NCBI RefSeq assembly: GCF_021352225.1
Contig: NZ_JAAUVI010000006.1
Span: forward strand, 62,001 to 126,000
Length of the DNA: 64,000 nucleotides
Direction: 5' to 3'
Origin: Methylobacterium sp. C25
GTDB taxonomy: Bacteria > Pseudomonadota > Alphaproteobacteria > Rhizobiales > Beijerinckiaceae
The notes beneath the pieces were generated by a model. The model worked only from the letters and a program-made list of their open reading frames with translations. It did no database searches and was not told where the DNA came from. The stretch's first letter is position 1. The number at the start of each line of letters is the position of its first letter. Position numbers and translations under genes: made by a program. Shown piece after piece: positions 9,115 through 18,982 of the stretch.

Positions 9115-9405
9115 TCAGCGTGCCGGGCCGCCCGAGGTGCCACCGACATTCGGCACAGGCTTGTTGGGCTGCGCGGCATTGCCGCCCTTGGCGGAATCGA
9201 TGGCGCCGGTGCCCGCGGCGGGGTCGCTGACGCCGGCGCGCGGCATCGGTTCGGGGGCTGGTGGCGTCTGGCGCGGGCCACCCGAGGTCTGACCCGTCTG
9301 CGGAACCGGCTGGTTCGGCTGAGCGGCATTGCCGCGATCGCTCTGGGCGAAGGCAGGCGCAGCCGTGATGAGCAGAGCAGCTACGGCGGAAGTCGAACGA
9401 AACAC
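9115..9405 (-). CDS. Small secreted Pro/Gly-rich protein with a duplicated motif
   Basis: This 96-residue protein has a signal peptide (residues 1-20, ending AFAQ) and a mature part made mostly of Gly, Ala, Pro, Gln and Asn. A unit of about 22 residues occurs twice, once directly after the signal peptide and once at the very C-terminus. Each copy begins GNAAQPN and ends TSGGP followed by Arg, with PVPQTGQ or PVPNVGG between. The linker holds PPAPEP. The start is a GTG at 9405 with GGAG eight bases upstream. I do not recognise a family, and it is probably a disordered periplasmic protein. It lies between aat and accC on the same strand. Confidence 0.7.
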   Translation of the reverse strand: MFRSTSAVAALLITAAPAFAQSDRGNAAQPNQPVPQTGQTSGGPRQTPPAPEPMPRAGVSDPAAGTGAIDSAKGGNAAQPNKPVPNVGGTSGGPAR

Positions 9406-9510
9406 GAGGAAACTCCATCGGACATGGACGACGTCACGAGCGTGACCCCGCTCGCCGTCCGGATGCCCGAGGAACCGTCGCGAAGCCTCACTGTTCCCGC
9501 ATGGCCGATG

Positions 9511-10866
9511 TCAGCCTTCGTCGAGGCCCTCGCGCTCGAGGAAATGCTCGAGCCAGTGGATGTCGTAGAGCCCGTTCTGGACGTCGGCATTGCGCACCAG
9601 CGTCCGGAACAGCGGCAGCGTGGTGTCGACGCCGTCGACCACGAATTCGTCCAGCGCCCGGCGCAGCCGCATCAGGCACTCGTTCCGGGTCCGCCCGTGT
9701 ACGATCAGCTTGCCGATCAGCGAGTCGTAGTTCGGCGGGATGCGGTAGCCCTGGAACACCGCGGAATCGACGCGCACGCCGAGGCCGCCCGGCGGATGGA
9801 AATAGGTGATCAGGCCGGGGGAGGGGCGGAAGGTCGAGGGATGCTCGGCATTGATCCGGCACTCGATGGCATGGCCGTTCACGTGGATGTCCGACTGCGC
9901 CACCGAGAGCGGATTGCCTGCCGCCACGCGGATCTGCTCGTTCACCAGGTCGATGCCGGTGATCATCTCCGTGACCGGATGTTCCACCTGGATGCGGGTG
10001 TTCATCTCGATGAAGTAGAAGCGCCCGTCCTCGTAGAGAAACTCGATGGTGCCGGCACCGAGATAGCTCAGCTCCTGCATCGCCTTGGCGCAGATGCCGC
10101 CGATCTCGGCGCGCATCTCGGCATTGAGAGCGGGCGAGCCGCCTTCTTCCCAGACCTTCTGGTGCCGGCGCTGCAGCGAGCAATCGCGCTCGGCGAGGTG
10201 GATGGCGTTGCCGCGTCCGTCGCCGAGAACCTGCACCTCGATATGGCGCGGCTTCTCAAGATATTTTTCGAGGTAGACCGCATCGTCGCCGAAGGCGGCC
10301 TTGGCCTCGGTGCGAGCCATGGTGAGCGCCTGCTCGAGATCGGCCTCGGTGCGGGCGACCTTCATGCCGCGCCCGCCGCCGCCGGAGGCAGCCTTCACGA
10401 GCACCGGATAGCCGATCTCGGCGGCGACGCGCTTGGCCTCGTCCGTATCGGTGACACCGCCCTCGGAACCCGGCACGCAAGGGATGCCGAGACGCTTCGC
10501 CGTGCGTTTGGCTTCGATCTTGTCGCCCATCACCCGGATGTGCTCGGCCTTGGGGCCGATGAACCCGATATTGTGGTGGGAGAGCACCTCGGCGAAGCGG
10601 GCATTCTCGGATAGGAAGCCGTAGCCGGGATGCACCGCATCGGCCCCGGTGATCTCGCAGGCCGCGATGATCGAGGGGATGTTGAGGTAGCTGTCGCGCG
10701 CCGCCGGCGGCCCGATGCAGACGCTCTCGTCGGCAAGCCTCACATGCATCGCGTCGGCATCCGCCGTGGAGTGGACCGCGACGGTGGCGATCCCGAGCTC
10801 CTTGGCCGCCCGCAGGATCCGCAGCGCGATCTCGCCGCGGTTGGCGATCAGGATCTTGTCGAACAT
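9511..10866 (-). CDS. accC: Acetyl-CoA carboxylase, biotin carboxylase subunit
   Basis: This 451-residue enzyme carboxylates the biotin on AccB using ATP and bicarbonate, the first half-reaction of malonyl-CoA synthesis. The N-terminal domain starts with [16 protein letters not shown]. The ATP-grasp glycine loop [12 protein letters not shown] lies near residues 159-170, and the catalytic block [14 protein letters not shown] lies near 288-301. The length is standard. It starts one base after the accB stop and is the third gene of aroQ-accB-accC, so the subunits are co-translated. Confidence 0.98.
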   Translation of the reverse strand: MFDKILIANRGEIALRILRAAKELGIATVAVHSTADADAMHVRLADESVCIGPPAARDSYLNIPSIIAACEITGADAVHPGYGFLSENARFAEVLSHHNIGFIGPKAEHIRVMGDKIEAKRTAKRLGIPCVPGSEGGVTDTDEAKRVAAEIGYPVLVKAASGGGGRGMKVARTEADLEQALTMARTEAKAAFGDDAVYLEKYLEKPRHIEVQVLGDGRGNAIHLAERDCSLQRRHQKVWEEGGSPALNAEMRAEIGGICAKAMQELSYLGAGTIEFLYEDGRFYFIEMNTRIQVEHPVTEMITGIDLVNEQIRVAAGNPLSVAQSDIHVNGHAIECRINAEHPSTFRPSPGLITYFHPPGGLGVRVDSAVFQGYRIPPNYDSLIGKLIVHGRTRNECLMRLRRALDEFVVDGVDTTLPLFRTLVRNADVQNGLYDIHWLEHFLEREGLDEG

Positions 10867-10867
10867 T

Positions 10868-11350
10868 CTACTCGATCACCATGAGAGCTTCGCCGAATTC
10901 GACGGGAGTGCCGTCCTCGACGAAGATCGCGGTGACGGTGCCGGCGCGCGGAGCGACGATCTCGTTGAAGGTCTTCATCGCCTCGACGAGCAGCACCTTG
11001 TCGCCGGCCGCCACCTTGGAGCCGACATCGACGAACGGCTTCGCCTCGGGGGAGGGGCGCAGATAAGCCGTGCCGACCATCGGGGAGGGCACCGCTCCGG
11101 GATGGGCCGCGCCCTTGGCAGGCGCCGGCGTGCCAGGGGCCGAAGCGGTCGCGATGGCGGCCGGAGCCGGCGCGGCAGCCGCGATCGGAGAAGCCGACGG
11201 CGAGACCTGCACGGCGATCTGCTCGATCTTGCGGGCGACGCGGATGCGCAGATCGCCCTTTTCGACCTCGATCTCGGTGAGATCCGTCTCGGCGACCATC
11301 TTGGCGAGTTCGCGTACGAGGTCCGGATCGAAGGGTTCGCTCTTGGCCAT
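10868..11350 (-). CDS. accB: Acetyl-CoA carboxylase biotin carboxyl carrier protein
   Basis: This 160-residue carrier bears the biotin that shuttles CO2 from AccC to the carboxyltransferase. An N-terminal dimerising segment (residues 1-50) is followed by an Ala/Pro linker (50-90) and the lipoyl-like biotinyl domain (90-160). The biotin-accepting Lys126 lies in VEAMKT. It sits between aroQ (11-base gap) and accC (1-base gap) in one operon. Confidence 0.98.
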   Translation of the reverse strand: MAKSEPFDPDLVRELAKMVAETDLTEIEVEKGDLRIRVARKIEQIAVQVSPSASPIAAAAPAPAAIATASAPGTPAPAKGAAHPGAVPSPMVGTAYLRPSPEAKPFVDVGSKVAAGDKVLLVEAMKTFNEIVAPRAGTVTAIFVEDGTPVEFGEALMVIE

Positions 11351-11361
11351 CGCCTGCCGTC

Positions 11362-11823
11362 TTATGCGTCGGGGGAGGGGGGCTGGCGCCCCCGGAGAAG
11401 ATGCGCGAGGGCGTCGAGCCCCGCACGGTAGCTATAGGCGCCGAAGCCGCAGACCACCCCGGCACAGACCGGAGCGATCAACGAGACGTGGCGGAATTCC
11501 TCGCGGGCATGCACGTTCGAGAGGTGGATCTCGACGGCCGTGACCTTGGACCCGGCGATCGCATCGCGCAGCGCGATCGAGCTGTGGGTGTAGGCGGCCG
11601 CGTTGATCAACACGCCGGCCCCCGCCTCGCCCGCCTCCTGAACGAAGCTCACGAGTTCGCCCTCGTGGTTCGTCTGCCGGAAGGTCAGCGCGATGCCGAG
11701 CTCGCCTGCCCGTACCGCACAATCCCGCTCGATCTCGGCCAGCGTGGTGCTGCCGTAGATTACCGGCTCGCGGCGACCGAGCAGATTGAGGTTCGGCCCG
11801 TTGAGGACGTGGATGGCGAGCAT
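11362..11823 (-). CDS. aroQ: 3-dehydroquinate dehydratase, type II
   Basis: This 153-residue enzyme converts 3-dehydroquinate to 3-dehydroshikimate in the shikimate pathway. The type II signatures are [15 protein letters not shown] near residues 6-20 with the active tyrosine just after it (YGS), the [10 protein letters not shown] block near 49-58, the [16 protein letters not shown] block near 73-88, and [13 protein letters not shown] near 99-111. The length is standard. The aroQ-accB-accC order is common in proteobacteria. Confidence 0.97.
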   Translation of the reverse strand: MLAIHVLNGPNLNLLGRREPVIYGSTTLAEIERDCAVRAGELGIALTFRQTNHEGELVSFVQEAGEAGAGVLINAAAYTHSSIALRDAIAGSKVTAVEIHLSNVHAREEFRHVSLIAPVCAGVVCGFGAYSYRAGLDALAHLLRGRQPPSPDA

Positions 11824-11942
11824 GGGCCCTTAAGGCTGTGGCGGCCAGGCGGACCCGGCCGTGACGATGCCGGTCTTAGACGACCGGTGAAGGCTGCGAC
11901 AAGGGGCCACGCACCCGTAGTCCCGTCGCGGATCGGCCGTGA

Positions 11943-12722
11943 TCAGCAGCTGGCGTGGCCGCACTGGCGCACGTCGGCGATGGTCTTCTTCATCGGATCG
12001 ACGCCCACGGCACCCGGCAGGATCTCGTCGCCGATGATGAAGGCGGGCGTGCCCGAGAGGCTGAGCTTGTCGCCGAGACCCATATTCTCGGTGAGCGCAG
12101 CCTTCACCTCGGGGCCGGCGGCATCCTTCTTCAGGCGCTCGACGTCGAGGCCGAATTCCTTGGCGACGGCCAGTGCCCGCTCGCCGTTGACGCGGCCCTT
12201 GCTCTCCAGAAGCTTCACGTGAAAGTCGAACATCTTGTCGCCCTTGAGCTGCTGCTTGGCGGCGAGGGCGATCTTGCTGGCTTCCACGGATTCGTTGCCG
12301 AGAACCGGGAAGTCCTTGAGAACGACCTTCAGTTTTGGGTCGCTCTTCATCAGCGTCTGCACGTCGGAGAGCGCCTTGCGGCAATAGCCGCAATTGTAGT
12401 CGAAGAACTCGACCAGGGTGACGTCGCCCTGGAGGTTGCCGGCGACCACGCTGTGGGGCGAGTCGACCAGGGTCGCGCTCGCCTCCTTGAGGGCGGCGGC
12501 CTGCGCGAGCTTCTGCGTCTCCTGGGCGCGGCGCTCGCCTTCGGCGACGGCCTCCTGGAGCACCTCGGGGTTCTTCACGAGGTAGTCCTTGACGATGGAC
12601 TCGATCGCCTTGCGTTGGGCGTCGTTGAAGACCGGAGCATCCTCGGCAGAGACGGATGAAACGGCGCCGAGAGCCAGAGCGGCAGCGAGGGCGAACGCTG
12701 AGGCGGAACGAAGGAGGGGCAT
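11943..12722 (-). CDS. DsbA family thiol:disulfide interchange protein (Com1-like)
   Basis: This 259-residue periplasmic oxidoreductase has a signal peptide (residues 1-26, ending VSA), an N-terminal helical extension of about 70 residues, and a thioredoxin fold with active site CGYC at 111-114. The cis-Pro loop is SGTPAFIIGD. The extended N-terminal helical part matches the Com1/ScsC-like DsbA group, some of which are trimeric isomerases. The ATG at 12722 has GAGGAC seven bases upstream, and an upstream TTG at 12743 is less likely. It is on the same strand as aroQ but 119 bases away. A divergent MmcQ-like gene lies on the other side. Confidence 0.9.
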   Translation of the reverse strand: MPLLRSASAFALAAALALGAVSSVSAEDAPVFNDAQRKAIESIVKDYLVKNPEVLQEAVAEGERRAQETQKLAQAAALKEASATLVDSPHSVVAGNLQGDVTLVEFFDYNCGYCRKALSDVQTLMKSDPKLKVVLKDFPVLGNESVEASKIALAAKQQLKGDKMFDFHVKLLESKGRVNGERALAVAKEFGLDVERLKKDAAGPEVKAALTENMGLGDKLSLSGTPAFIIGDEILPGAVGVDPMKKTIADVRQCGHASC

Positions 12723-12884
12723 CGATGTCCTCGAAGAATTCAAGGCGGGCCTCGCAACGGCGGCTGCGACGCGGCGCGCTTCCGGGCCTGCGATAGAGGA
12801 GGGGTTAGGCGTTTTCGCGGCGCGGGGTCAAATCACGGCGCGATCGGATAGAACTCCTGCGACGAACGGATGGGAGCCTCGGCC

Positions 12885-13253
12885 ATGAGCGATGACGGCG
12901 TCGCGCGCTTGCGCAAGATCTGCCTTGCGCTGCCTGAGGCGACCGAGAAGGAGACCTTCGGCGGCCCGACCTTCCGGGTGCGGGAGAAGATCTTCGCGAT
13001 GCCCCGCAAAGGCGACGGTCGTCCCTCGGTCTGGATGAAGGCGCCCGCGCACGCGCAGGAAATCCTGATCGGCGCCGACCCGAGCCGCTTCTTCGCGCCG
13101 CCCTATGTCGGCCCCAAGGGTTGGATCGGGATGCGACTGGACGACAGCCCGGACTGGTCGGAGGTCGAAGCGCTCGTCACCCGCAGCTACCGCCTGATCG
13201 CGCCGAAGCGGTTGGCCGCGAGGGTGCCGCAACCCACAAGCGGCGAGGGCTGA
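12885..13253 (+). CDS. MmcQ/YjbR family protein
   Basis: This 122-residue protein belongs to the MmcQ/YjbR family, named for a double-wing DNA-binding-like fold. Recognisable segments are the LPEATEKETFGGPTFRVREKIFA block near residues 16-38, FFAPPYVGPKGWIGMRLD near 70-87 and the terminal SYRLIAPKRLAARV block. The molecular role of the family is not established. I choose ATG 12885 because GGGAG lies eight bases upstream. The in-frame ATG at 12870 has no ribosome site. It starts divergently from the DsbA-like gene and is followed by an aminotransferase gene. Confidence 0.88.
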   Translation: MSDDGVARLRKICLALPEATEKETFGGPTFRVREKIFAMPRKGDGRPSVWMKAPAHAQEILIGADPSRFFAPPYVGPKGWIGMRLDDSPDWSEVEALVTRSYRLIAPKRLAARVPQPTSGEG

Positions 13254-13325
13254 GGCGTACCGTTCATCGTGCCCGTGATCCGTCCGGCCCTTGCCAGCGG
13301 GCGCATATCGCCCGATCGAAGCCCG

Positions 13326-14492
13326 ATGAGCCAAACTTTCGAAACAATCTCGCGGCGCGCCCAAGCCGTGGCCCCCTTCCTCGCCATGGACGTGATGGCT
13401 GCGGCTGCCGCCAAGGCTCGCAGCGGCGAGAGCGTGATCCGCATGGAGGTCGGCCAGCCGTCGGCGCCGGCCCCGCGAGCGGTCATCGCCGCAGCGCAAG
13501 CGGCCCTTAGCGACGGACGCGTCCCCTATACCGAAGCGCTCGGTATGCCGGCTCTGCGCCAGCGTATCGCGCGCCACTATGCCGAGACCTACGGCGTCAC
13601 TGTTCCACCAGAGCGCGTCGTCGTCACCACAGGCTCGTCCGCCGGGTTCATCCTATCGTTCCTTGCGCTGTTCGATGCAGGTGCTCGGGTCGGGGTGCCT
13701 CAGCCGGGCTATCCCGCCTATCGCAGCATCCTCACCGCGCTCGATCTGGTGCCGGTGCCAATGGTTCTGCAGCGCGCCGACCGCTTCGCGCCAACGAGCG
13801 GCCTGATCCAGGACGTGCACGGGCAGGGCGGCCTCGACGGCGTGCTGGTGATGAGTCCGGCCAATCCGTCCGGCACGGTAATCGCGCCGGCCCGCCTTGC
13901 CGAGCTCTGCGCGACGGCGAAGACGCTCCGCCTCCCCTTCATCTCGGACGAGATCTATCACGGGTTGAGCTATGGCGTGCCGACAGCGACGGCGCTGCAG
14001 TTCGACCCGGACGCGGTCATCATCAACTCGTTCTCGAAGTTCTATTGCATGACCGGCTGGCGCATCGGCTGGATGGTGGTACCGGAAGCCCTGGTGCGCC
14101 CGATCGAGCGGCTGGCGCAGAACCTCTATATCTCAGCGCCCTACCTCTCGCAGGTCGCGGCACTCGCCGCCTTCGATACCCTCGACGAGATTGGCGCGAT
14201 CCGCGACGGCTATGCGCAGAACCGGGCGATTCTGCTCGACGCCCTGCCGGGCCTCGGCCTCGGCGAGACGCATCCGGTGGACGGCGCGTTCTACCTCTAC
14301 GCGGATGTCGGGCGGCTCACGGACGACGCCACCGCCTTCTGCCGTCGCATGCTTGAGGAGGCGGGCGTGGCGGCGACACCCGGGCTCGATTTCGACCCGG
14401 TGCAGGGCCACCACCATGTCCGCTTCTCGTTCGCAGGCTGTCGGGCGGAATGCGTCGAAGCGGTGCGGCGGCTACGAACCTGGCTCGCTTGA
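13326..14492 (+). CDS. Pyridoxal-phosphate aminotransferase, class I/II
   Basis: This 388-residue fold-type I aminotransferase has the PLP lysine Lys238 in SFSKFYCMTGWRIGW, the PANPSG motif with Asn180, SDEIYHG with Asp208/Tyr211, and a C-terminal HHHVRFSFAG arginine motif that binds the substrate carboxylate. It resembles the aspartate/aromatic subgroup, and the exact amino acid cannot be read from sequence. I choose ATG 13326; an in-frame GTG at 13269 is the alternative. It follows the MmcQ/YjbR gene on the same strand and is convergent with the chemoreceptor-like gene. Confidence 0.9.
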   Translation: MSQTFETISRRAQAVAPFLAMDVMAAAAAKARSGESVIRMEVGQPSAPAPRAVIAAAQAALSDGRVPYTEALGMPALRQRIARHYAETYGVTVPPERVVVTTGSSAGFILSFLALFDAGARVGVPQPGYPAYRSILTALDLVPVPMVLQRADRFAPTSGLIQDVHGQGGLDGVLVMSPANPSGTVIAPARLAELCATAKTLRLPFISDEIYHGLSYGVPTATALQFDPDAVIINSFSKFYCMTGWRIGWMVVPEALVRPIERLAQNLYISAPYLSQVAALAAFDTLDEIGAIRDGYAQNRAILLDALPGLGLGETHPVDGAFYLYADVGRLTDDATAFCRRMLEEAGVAATPGLDFDPVQGHHHVRFSFAGCRAECVEAVRRLRTWLA

Positions 14493-14501
14493 CGCGCCCG
14501 C

Positions 14502-15791
14502 TCAGGCGGCGCGCAGGCTCGCCGCTGACCCGGAGAGGCGCACAGCCTCGGCGCAGGCCCCTTCGAAGCCCTGGAATGCGGTCGTGGCGACGCCCCAGTC
14601 CTGGGCCTTGACGCTCTCGACCATGAGCTTGGCCTGACGCTCCGCCTCACCGAGGACACCGCGAAGGGCGCTGTCGAGACCGGATTCGGCCGCCGCATCG
14701 GCACCCGGACGCCGCGCCACAGCGAGATCGGCCGGCGAGAGCCCGACGAGCACCGAGGCCAGGCCGCGCTTCCAAGCCGCGATGTCGGCCGGCAGTCGAG
14801 CCAGCAGGATGGGGCGTTTGTCTGCGGCATCGACATCGAGCAGAGCCCGGCTGGTGGTCTCCAGGCCGACGAGGCGGGTGATCGCCGAAGAAATCTCGCT
14901 GCGCGCCTTCGCGGTACCGGCAGCGATGCGCTCGACGCTCGACGAGATCTCGCCGGTAGCCTGCTGCTGCTGGCCCATGACGTCGGCGATGGCCCGCATC
15001 TCGGCGGCGGCTTCGGCGACGGCGCCGCTCTCGGCCTCGACTCGGAGATTCGCGCGCTGGACGGCGCCCGCACCGGCCGCGACGGCCTCGCGGGTATGGG
15101 TGACGGTGTCGCGCATGGCAGCGAGCTCGCCGCGCAGGCCGTCGAGCCGCGTCCGGATCTCTTCCGTGGCCTTGGCGGTCTGGCCGGACAAAGCCTTGAC
15201 CTCACCGGCGACCACCGCGAAGCCGCGGCCGGCCTCGCCGGCGCGGGCTGCCTCGATGGTGGCGTTAAGGGCGAGCAGGTTGGTCTGGGCCGAGATGCCA
15301 GCAATGGCGCTCGCCATCTCCTCGATCTGGGTGGCAGCCCGCTCGAAAGCGGCGAGGCAACCGGCGATCTTGCCGGCATGGGTCTCGATGGCGCTCATGC
15401 GAGCGCCGGCCTGGGCGATATCTCCGGCGCAGTCGGCGATGCCCGTGCGGGCGCGCTCGGCAGTGGCGGCAGCGTTCTGCGAGCGGCTGGCGATCTCGAC
15501 TGTCGAGACGGCGACTTCCTCGCTTGCGGCAGCGATGGTGCGTGCCTGGTCGGCGATCTGGGCTGCGTCGTGGGTCAGCCAGCCGATCGCCATGCCCGCC
15601 TCGGAAGCGTCGGCAGCCATGTTGGCCTGACGGGCCAGGAGATCGAGATCGATCGCGGGAGGGGCAGGCTCGGCAACGGGAGCTGGCGCAAGAGCGCGCT
15701 CCTCGACCGGGGCGGACGCAGAGCTGGCCGCCGCATCCATGATAAGGCGAGGCTTGCGGAAACGTCCGAGCATGATGTTGGCATCTCCCAT
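14502..15791 (-). CDS. Soluble methyl-accepting chemotaxis protein-like signalling protein
   Basis: This 429-residue protein carries the conserved chemoreceptor signalling hairpin. The tip spans roughly residues 165-215, beginning [20 protein letters not shown] and continuing through [14 protein letters not shown]. Long heptad helices lie on both sides. There is no signal peptide or membrane segment, so it should be a cytoplasmic receptor. The N-terminal 50 residues are Ala/Pro-rich and disordered, and the C-terminal part (about 310-429) is helical and does not match a domain I know. A second in-frame ATG at 15773 could be the true start. No che genes lie beside it. A CheZ-like phosphatase occurs at 54.0 kb. 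Confidence 0.87.
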   Translation of the reverse strand: MGDANIMLGRFRKPRLIMDAAASSASAPVEERALAPAPVAEPAPPAIDLDLLARQANMAADASEAGMAIGWLTHDAAQIADQARTIAAASEEVAVSTVEIASRSQNAAATAERARTGIADCAGDIAQAGARMSAIETHAGKIAGCLAAFERAATQIEEMASAIAGISAQTNLLALNATIEAARAGEAGRGFAVVAGEVKALSGQTAKATEEIRTRLDGLRGELAAMRDTVTHTREAVAAGAGAVQRANLRVEAESGAVAEAAAEMRAIADVMGQQQQATGEISSSVERIAAGTAKARSEISSAITRLVGLETTSRALLDVDAADKRPILLARLPADIAAWKRGLASVLVGLSPADLAVARRPGADAAAESGLDSALRGVLGEAERQAKLMVESVKAQDWGVATTAFQGFEGACAEAVRLSGSAASLRAA

Positions 15792-16108
15792 CGGCCGAAC
15801 AGACGGGCGCGACGAGGTTCATCGTTAGTCCTCAGTTGCAAATCCGAGGTTAACGGAGGGCCGCCCGCGACTGAAAGGTAATATTGATGCAATGATGCAT
15901 CGCAAAACTTTCAGCGACATGGGGCAGTTGCATGTGCACGCAGCCCATCCCAACAACATAGAGTGATTTTTGGATGATGCGCTGCGGCGGCCAGAGCGCT
16001 GGCGGCGCCAAGGCCCAAAGCGAAGATGCCGAGCCGACAGGTCGGCTCGGCATCTTTGGTGCTTCGTCAGTTTGGGCCCAATCGGCGAACTGTGCCGCCG
16101 ATCGCGTC
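15792..16108. other. Intergenic region upstream of the chemoreceptor-like gene, downstream of rne
   Basis: About 320 bases. The part near 15870-15990 is locally AT-rich, with overlapping dyads around TGCAATGATGCATCGCA (15888-15904), and probably holds the promoter of the chemoreceptor-like gene. The part near 16024-16055 is a strong hairpin, listed separately. No gene is seen. Confidence 0.5.
16024..16055 (-). terminator. Strong hairpin, probable rne transcription terminator
   Basis: AGATGCCGAGCCGA at 16024-16037 pairs perfectly with 16042-16055 around a CAGG loop, a 14-bp stem. On the minus strand it lies about 55 bases after the rne stop and is followed by TTCGCTTT, a broken U-tract. It may act in both directions. 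Confidence 0.7.
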
Positions 16109-18982
16109 CTACTCGCCGGTCAAAGCTGCCTTGGTGCGTGACCACCAGCCGGCGCGCTTCGGACGGTCGGGGTCTACCGGCGTCAAGGCCACGGCGACAG
16201 GCTCGGGCAGGGGCTGAGGCGCAGGTGCCGGAGCCGCTTCTGCAGCCGGCGCGGTCTCTACGGGGAGATCGACGACGTCCTGAACCGGAGCCTCGTCCTT
16301 CGCGGGCAGCTCGGCGCCGTCCAGAACGGTCTCCCGGGCCGCCTCGGCGGACACGGCGATCACCGTTTCGGCACTGACCGGCTCCTCGGTGGAGGCAACC
16401 GACTCGCCGGCTTCGCGCTGTTCGGAGGCGTTCTCGTCGTCCCGATCCGAACGGCCGCGGCCGCCACGCTCGCGGCCACGACCGCCGCGGCGACCCCGGC
16501 GGCGGCGACGCGCGCCGTCACCCTCGCTCTCGCCGTCGCTCTCAGAGACGGTCTCGTCAGCCTCGGCACCGGCAGCGACCTCGGTCTCGGAACCTTCTTC
16601 GGCATCCTCAGAGGCTTCGCCGGACTCGTCTCCCTCGTCGTCACCGCGAGCGCGATCATCCTCCGCACCGCCCCGGCCGCCACGACGGCGGCGACGGCGG
16701 CGACGGCGACGGCCGTTCTCGTCGCTGGACTCGCCTCCGGCCTCGCGGCTCTCGGCGCCATCCTTCGACTCCGTCTCGGCGTCTGCCTCGGCATCCTCCG
16801 TGATCTCGTCCTCGATCTCGTCGTCCTCGACCTCGTAGGTCGGCGAGATGGCGACGGCGCGTACGCCGGTCACTGGCGCGGCGGACTTCACGGCGATTTC
16901 GCCGCGATCGAGTTGGAACGGCGAGGTCGCCGGAAGCCGGTCATCGGCGGCAACCGTGACGGTGACGGCGAACCGCGACTCCAGTTCGTAGAGATGCGCG
17001 CGCTTCTGGTTGAGGATGTAGAGGCAGGCCTCGGTGCGGGTCCGCAGCACGAGGTTATGGGTGCTGCTCTTGACCAACGCCTCCTCGATTGAGCGCAGGA
17101 TATGCAACGCCACCGACGAGGCGGCGCGCACCATGCCCGAACCGCCGCAATGGGCACAGGGGATCGAGGAGGATTCGAGCACGCCGGTGCGGATGCGCTG
17201 GCGGCTCATCTCCAGCAGACCGAAGGGTGAGATCCGGCCGACCTGGATGCGGGCACGGTCGTTCTTGAGGGCCTCGTTGAGGCGCTTCTCGACGGCGCGG
17301 TTGTTGCGCTTCTCCTCCATGTCGATGAAGTCGATCACGACGAGGCCGGCGAGATCGCGCAGACGCACCTGGCGGGCGACCTCGTCGGCCGCCTCGAGGT
17401 TCGTCTTGAGTGCGGTGTCCTCGATATCGTGCTCGCGGGTGGCGCGGCCCGAGTTCACGTCGACCGAGACGAGGGCCTCGGTCGGGTTGATCACGAGGTA
17501 GCCGCCCGATTTCAGCGTGACGTGGGTCGAGAACATCGCGTCGAGCTGCTGCTCGATGCCGTAGCGGGCGAAGAGCGGAACCGTGTCGGTGTAGGGCTTC
17601 ACCACCTTCGAGGAGCCCGGCATCAGCATGCGCATGAATTCCTTCGCCTCACGATAGGCGTCGGGACCTGCGACCAGGACCTCCTCCAGCTCCTTGTTGT
17701 AGAGGTCGCGGATCGCCCGCTTGATCAGCGAGCCCTCCTCGTAGACCAGCGCCGGCGCGGTCGAGGACAGCGTCAACTCGCGCACGCTCTCCCAGAGCCG
17801 CATCAGGTATTCGAAGTCGCGCTTGATCTCGGGCTTGGTGCGCGAGGCGCCGGCCGTGCGCAGGATGATGCCCATGCCCTCCGGCACGTCGAGATCAGCC
17901 ACGACCTCCTTCAGACGCTTGCGGTCGGCCGCCGACGTGATCTTTCGCGAGATGCCACCGCCGCGGCCGGTATTCGGCATCAGCACGGAATAGCGTCCGG
18001 CGAGCGACAGATAGGTGGTCAGCGCCGCGCCCTTGGTGCCGCGCTCTTCCTTGACGACCTGGACCAGGATGATCTGGCGACGCTTGATCACCTCCTGGAT
18101 CTTGTAGTGGCGGCGATAGGCGCGGGGACGCTCGGGGAGCTCGGCCATCGCATCGCCAGCCCCGCCGATCTGCGCGACGCGGGGCTCGCCGTCCTCGTCC
18201 TCGGATTCGTCATCCGAGTCGTCCTCGTCGTCATCCGAGTCGTCGTCGGAATCCTCGTCCTCGTCTTCGTCCTCATCCGACTCGTCGTGCTCGTCCTCCT
18301 CGGCAGAAGCGGTCGCGTCGGATGCAGTCGGCGCTTCGGCGGGGTGCGGAGCCTCTGAGATCGCGGCGACCTCGGCTGGCTCGGGCGCCGACTCGGCTGC
18401 CGCAGCCTCACCGGCCTCTCCCTCGGCCTCGCCTTCCGTGCGGGAGGCGGGATCGAGCACGGCGGCCGGCAACTCCGATCCGGCCTCGGCGGCGGGAGCC
18501 GCCTCCTCTCCCTCGGGAGCAGTCTCGGCAGCCTCGGCAGCTTCAGCCGTGCGCTCCTCCGCGTTGGGCGCCTGATCGTCCTCGACGCTCACCGACTCGT
18601 CGGATTTGGCGGAGGCAGCCTCGGCGCGGCGCCCGCGATGGCGACGGCCCCGCGAGCGGCGCTCTTCGCGCTCGTGGTGCTCTTCCTCTTCCTGCTTCTC
18701 CGCCTCGATCAGAGCGAGGCGGTCGGCCATCGGGATCTGGTAATAGTCGGGGTGAATCTCGCTGAAGGCGAGGAAGCCATGCCGGTTGCCACCATACTCG
18801 ACGAAGGCAGCCTGGAGCGAAGGCTCCACCCGGGTCACTTTGGCGAGATAGATGTTGCCGCGCAGTGGCTTGCGGCTGGCGGACTCGAAGTCGAATTCCT
18901 CGACTTTAGATCCGTGAACCGTGACGACCCGGGTCTCCTCTGGGTGCGTCGCATCGATGAGCATCTTGTTGGTGTTGGCCAT
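16109..18982 (-). CDS. rne: Ribonuclease E
   Basis: This 957-residue endonuclease is the core of RNA decay and rRNA processing and scaffolds the degradosome. The S1-like RNA-binding domain starts near residue 35 (RGNIYLAKV). It is interrupted by an insert at residues 98-270 that is Glu/Asp/Ala-rich, including an almost uninterrupted acidic tract at about 229-265. The catalytic DNase I-like domain has the metal Asp in VSVDVNSGR (about 508) and the VVIDFIDM block (about 548-555). The zinc-link cysteines are in CAHCGGSG. The C-terminal third is an Arg-rich and acidic disordered scaffold. The ATG at 18982 gives the conserved start MANTNKMLIDA. A TTG 91 codons further upstream remains open but codes for non-conserved sequence. 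Confidence 0.96.
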   Translation of the reverse strand: MANTNKMLIDATHPEETRVVTVHGSKVEEFDFESASRKPLRGNIYLAKVTRVEPSLQAAFVEYGGNRHGFLAFSEIHPDYYQIPMADRLALIEAEKQEEEEHHEREERRSRGRRHRGRRAEAASAKSDESVSVEDDQAPNAEERTAEAAEAAETAPEGEEAAPAAEAGSELPAAVLDPASRTEGEAEGEAGEAAAAESAPEPAEVAAISEAPHPAEAPTASDATASAEEDEHDESDEDEDEDEDSDDDSDDDEDDSDDESEDEDGEPRVAQIGGAGDAMAELPERPRAYRRHYKIQEVIKRRQIILVQVVKEERGTKGAALTTYLSLAGRYSVLMPNTGRGGGISRKITSAADRKRLKEVVADLDVPEGMGIILRTAGASRTKPEIKRDFEYLMRLWESVRELTLSSTAPALVYEEGSLIKRAIRDLYNKELEEVLVAGPDAYREAKEFMRMLMPGSSKVVKPYTDTVPLFARYGIEQQLDAMFSTHVTLKSGGYLVINPTEALVSVDVNSGRATREHDIEDTALKTNLEAADEVARQVRLRDLAGLVVIDFIDMEEKRNNRAVEKRLNEALKNDRARIQVGRISPFGLLEMSRQRIRTGVLESSSIPCAHCGGSGMVRAASSVALHILRSIEEALVKSSTHNLVLRTRTEACLYILNQKRAHLYELESRFAVTVTVAADDRLPATSPFQLDRGEIAVKSAAPVTGVRAVAISPTYEVEDDEIEDEITEDAEADAETESKDGAESREAGGESSDENGRRRRRRRRRRGGRGGAEDDRARGDDEGDESGEASEDAEEGSETEVAAGAEADETVSESDGESEGDGARRRRRGRRGGRGRERGGRGRSDRDDENASEQREAGESVASTEEPVSAETVIAVSAEAARETVLDGAELPAKDEAPVQDVVDLPVETAPAAEAAPAPAPQPLPEPVAVALTPVDPDRPKRAGWWSRTKAALTGE

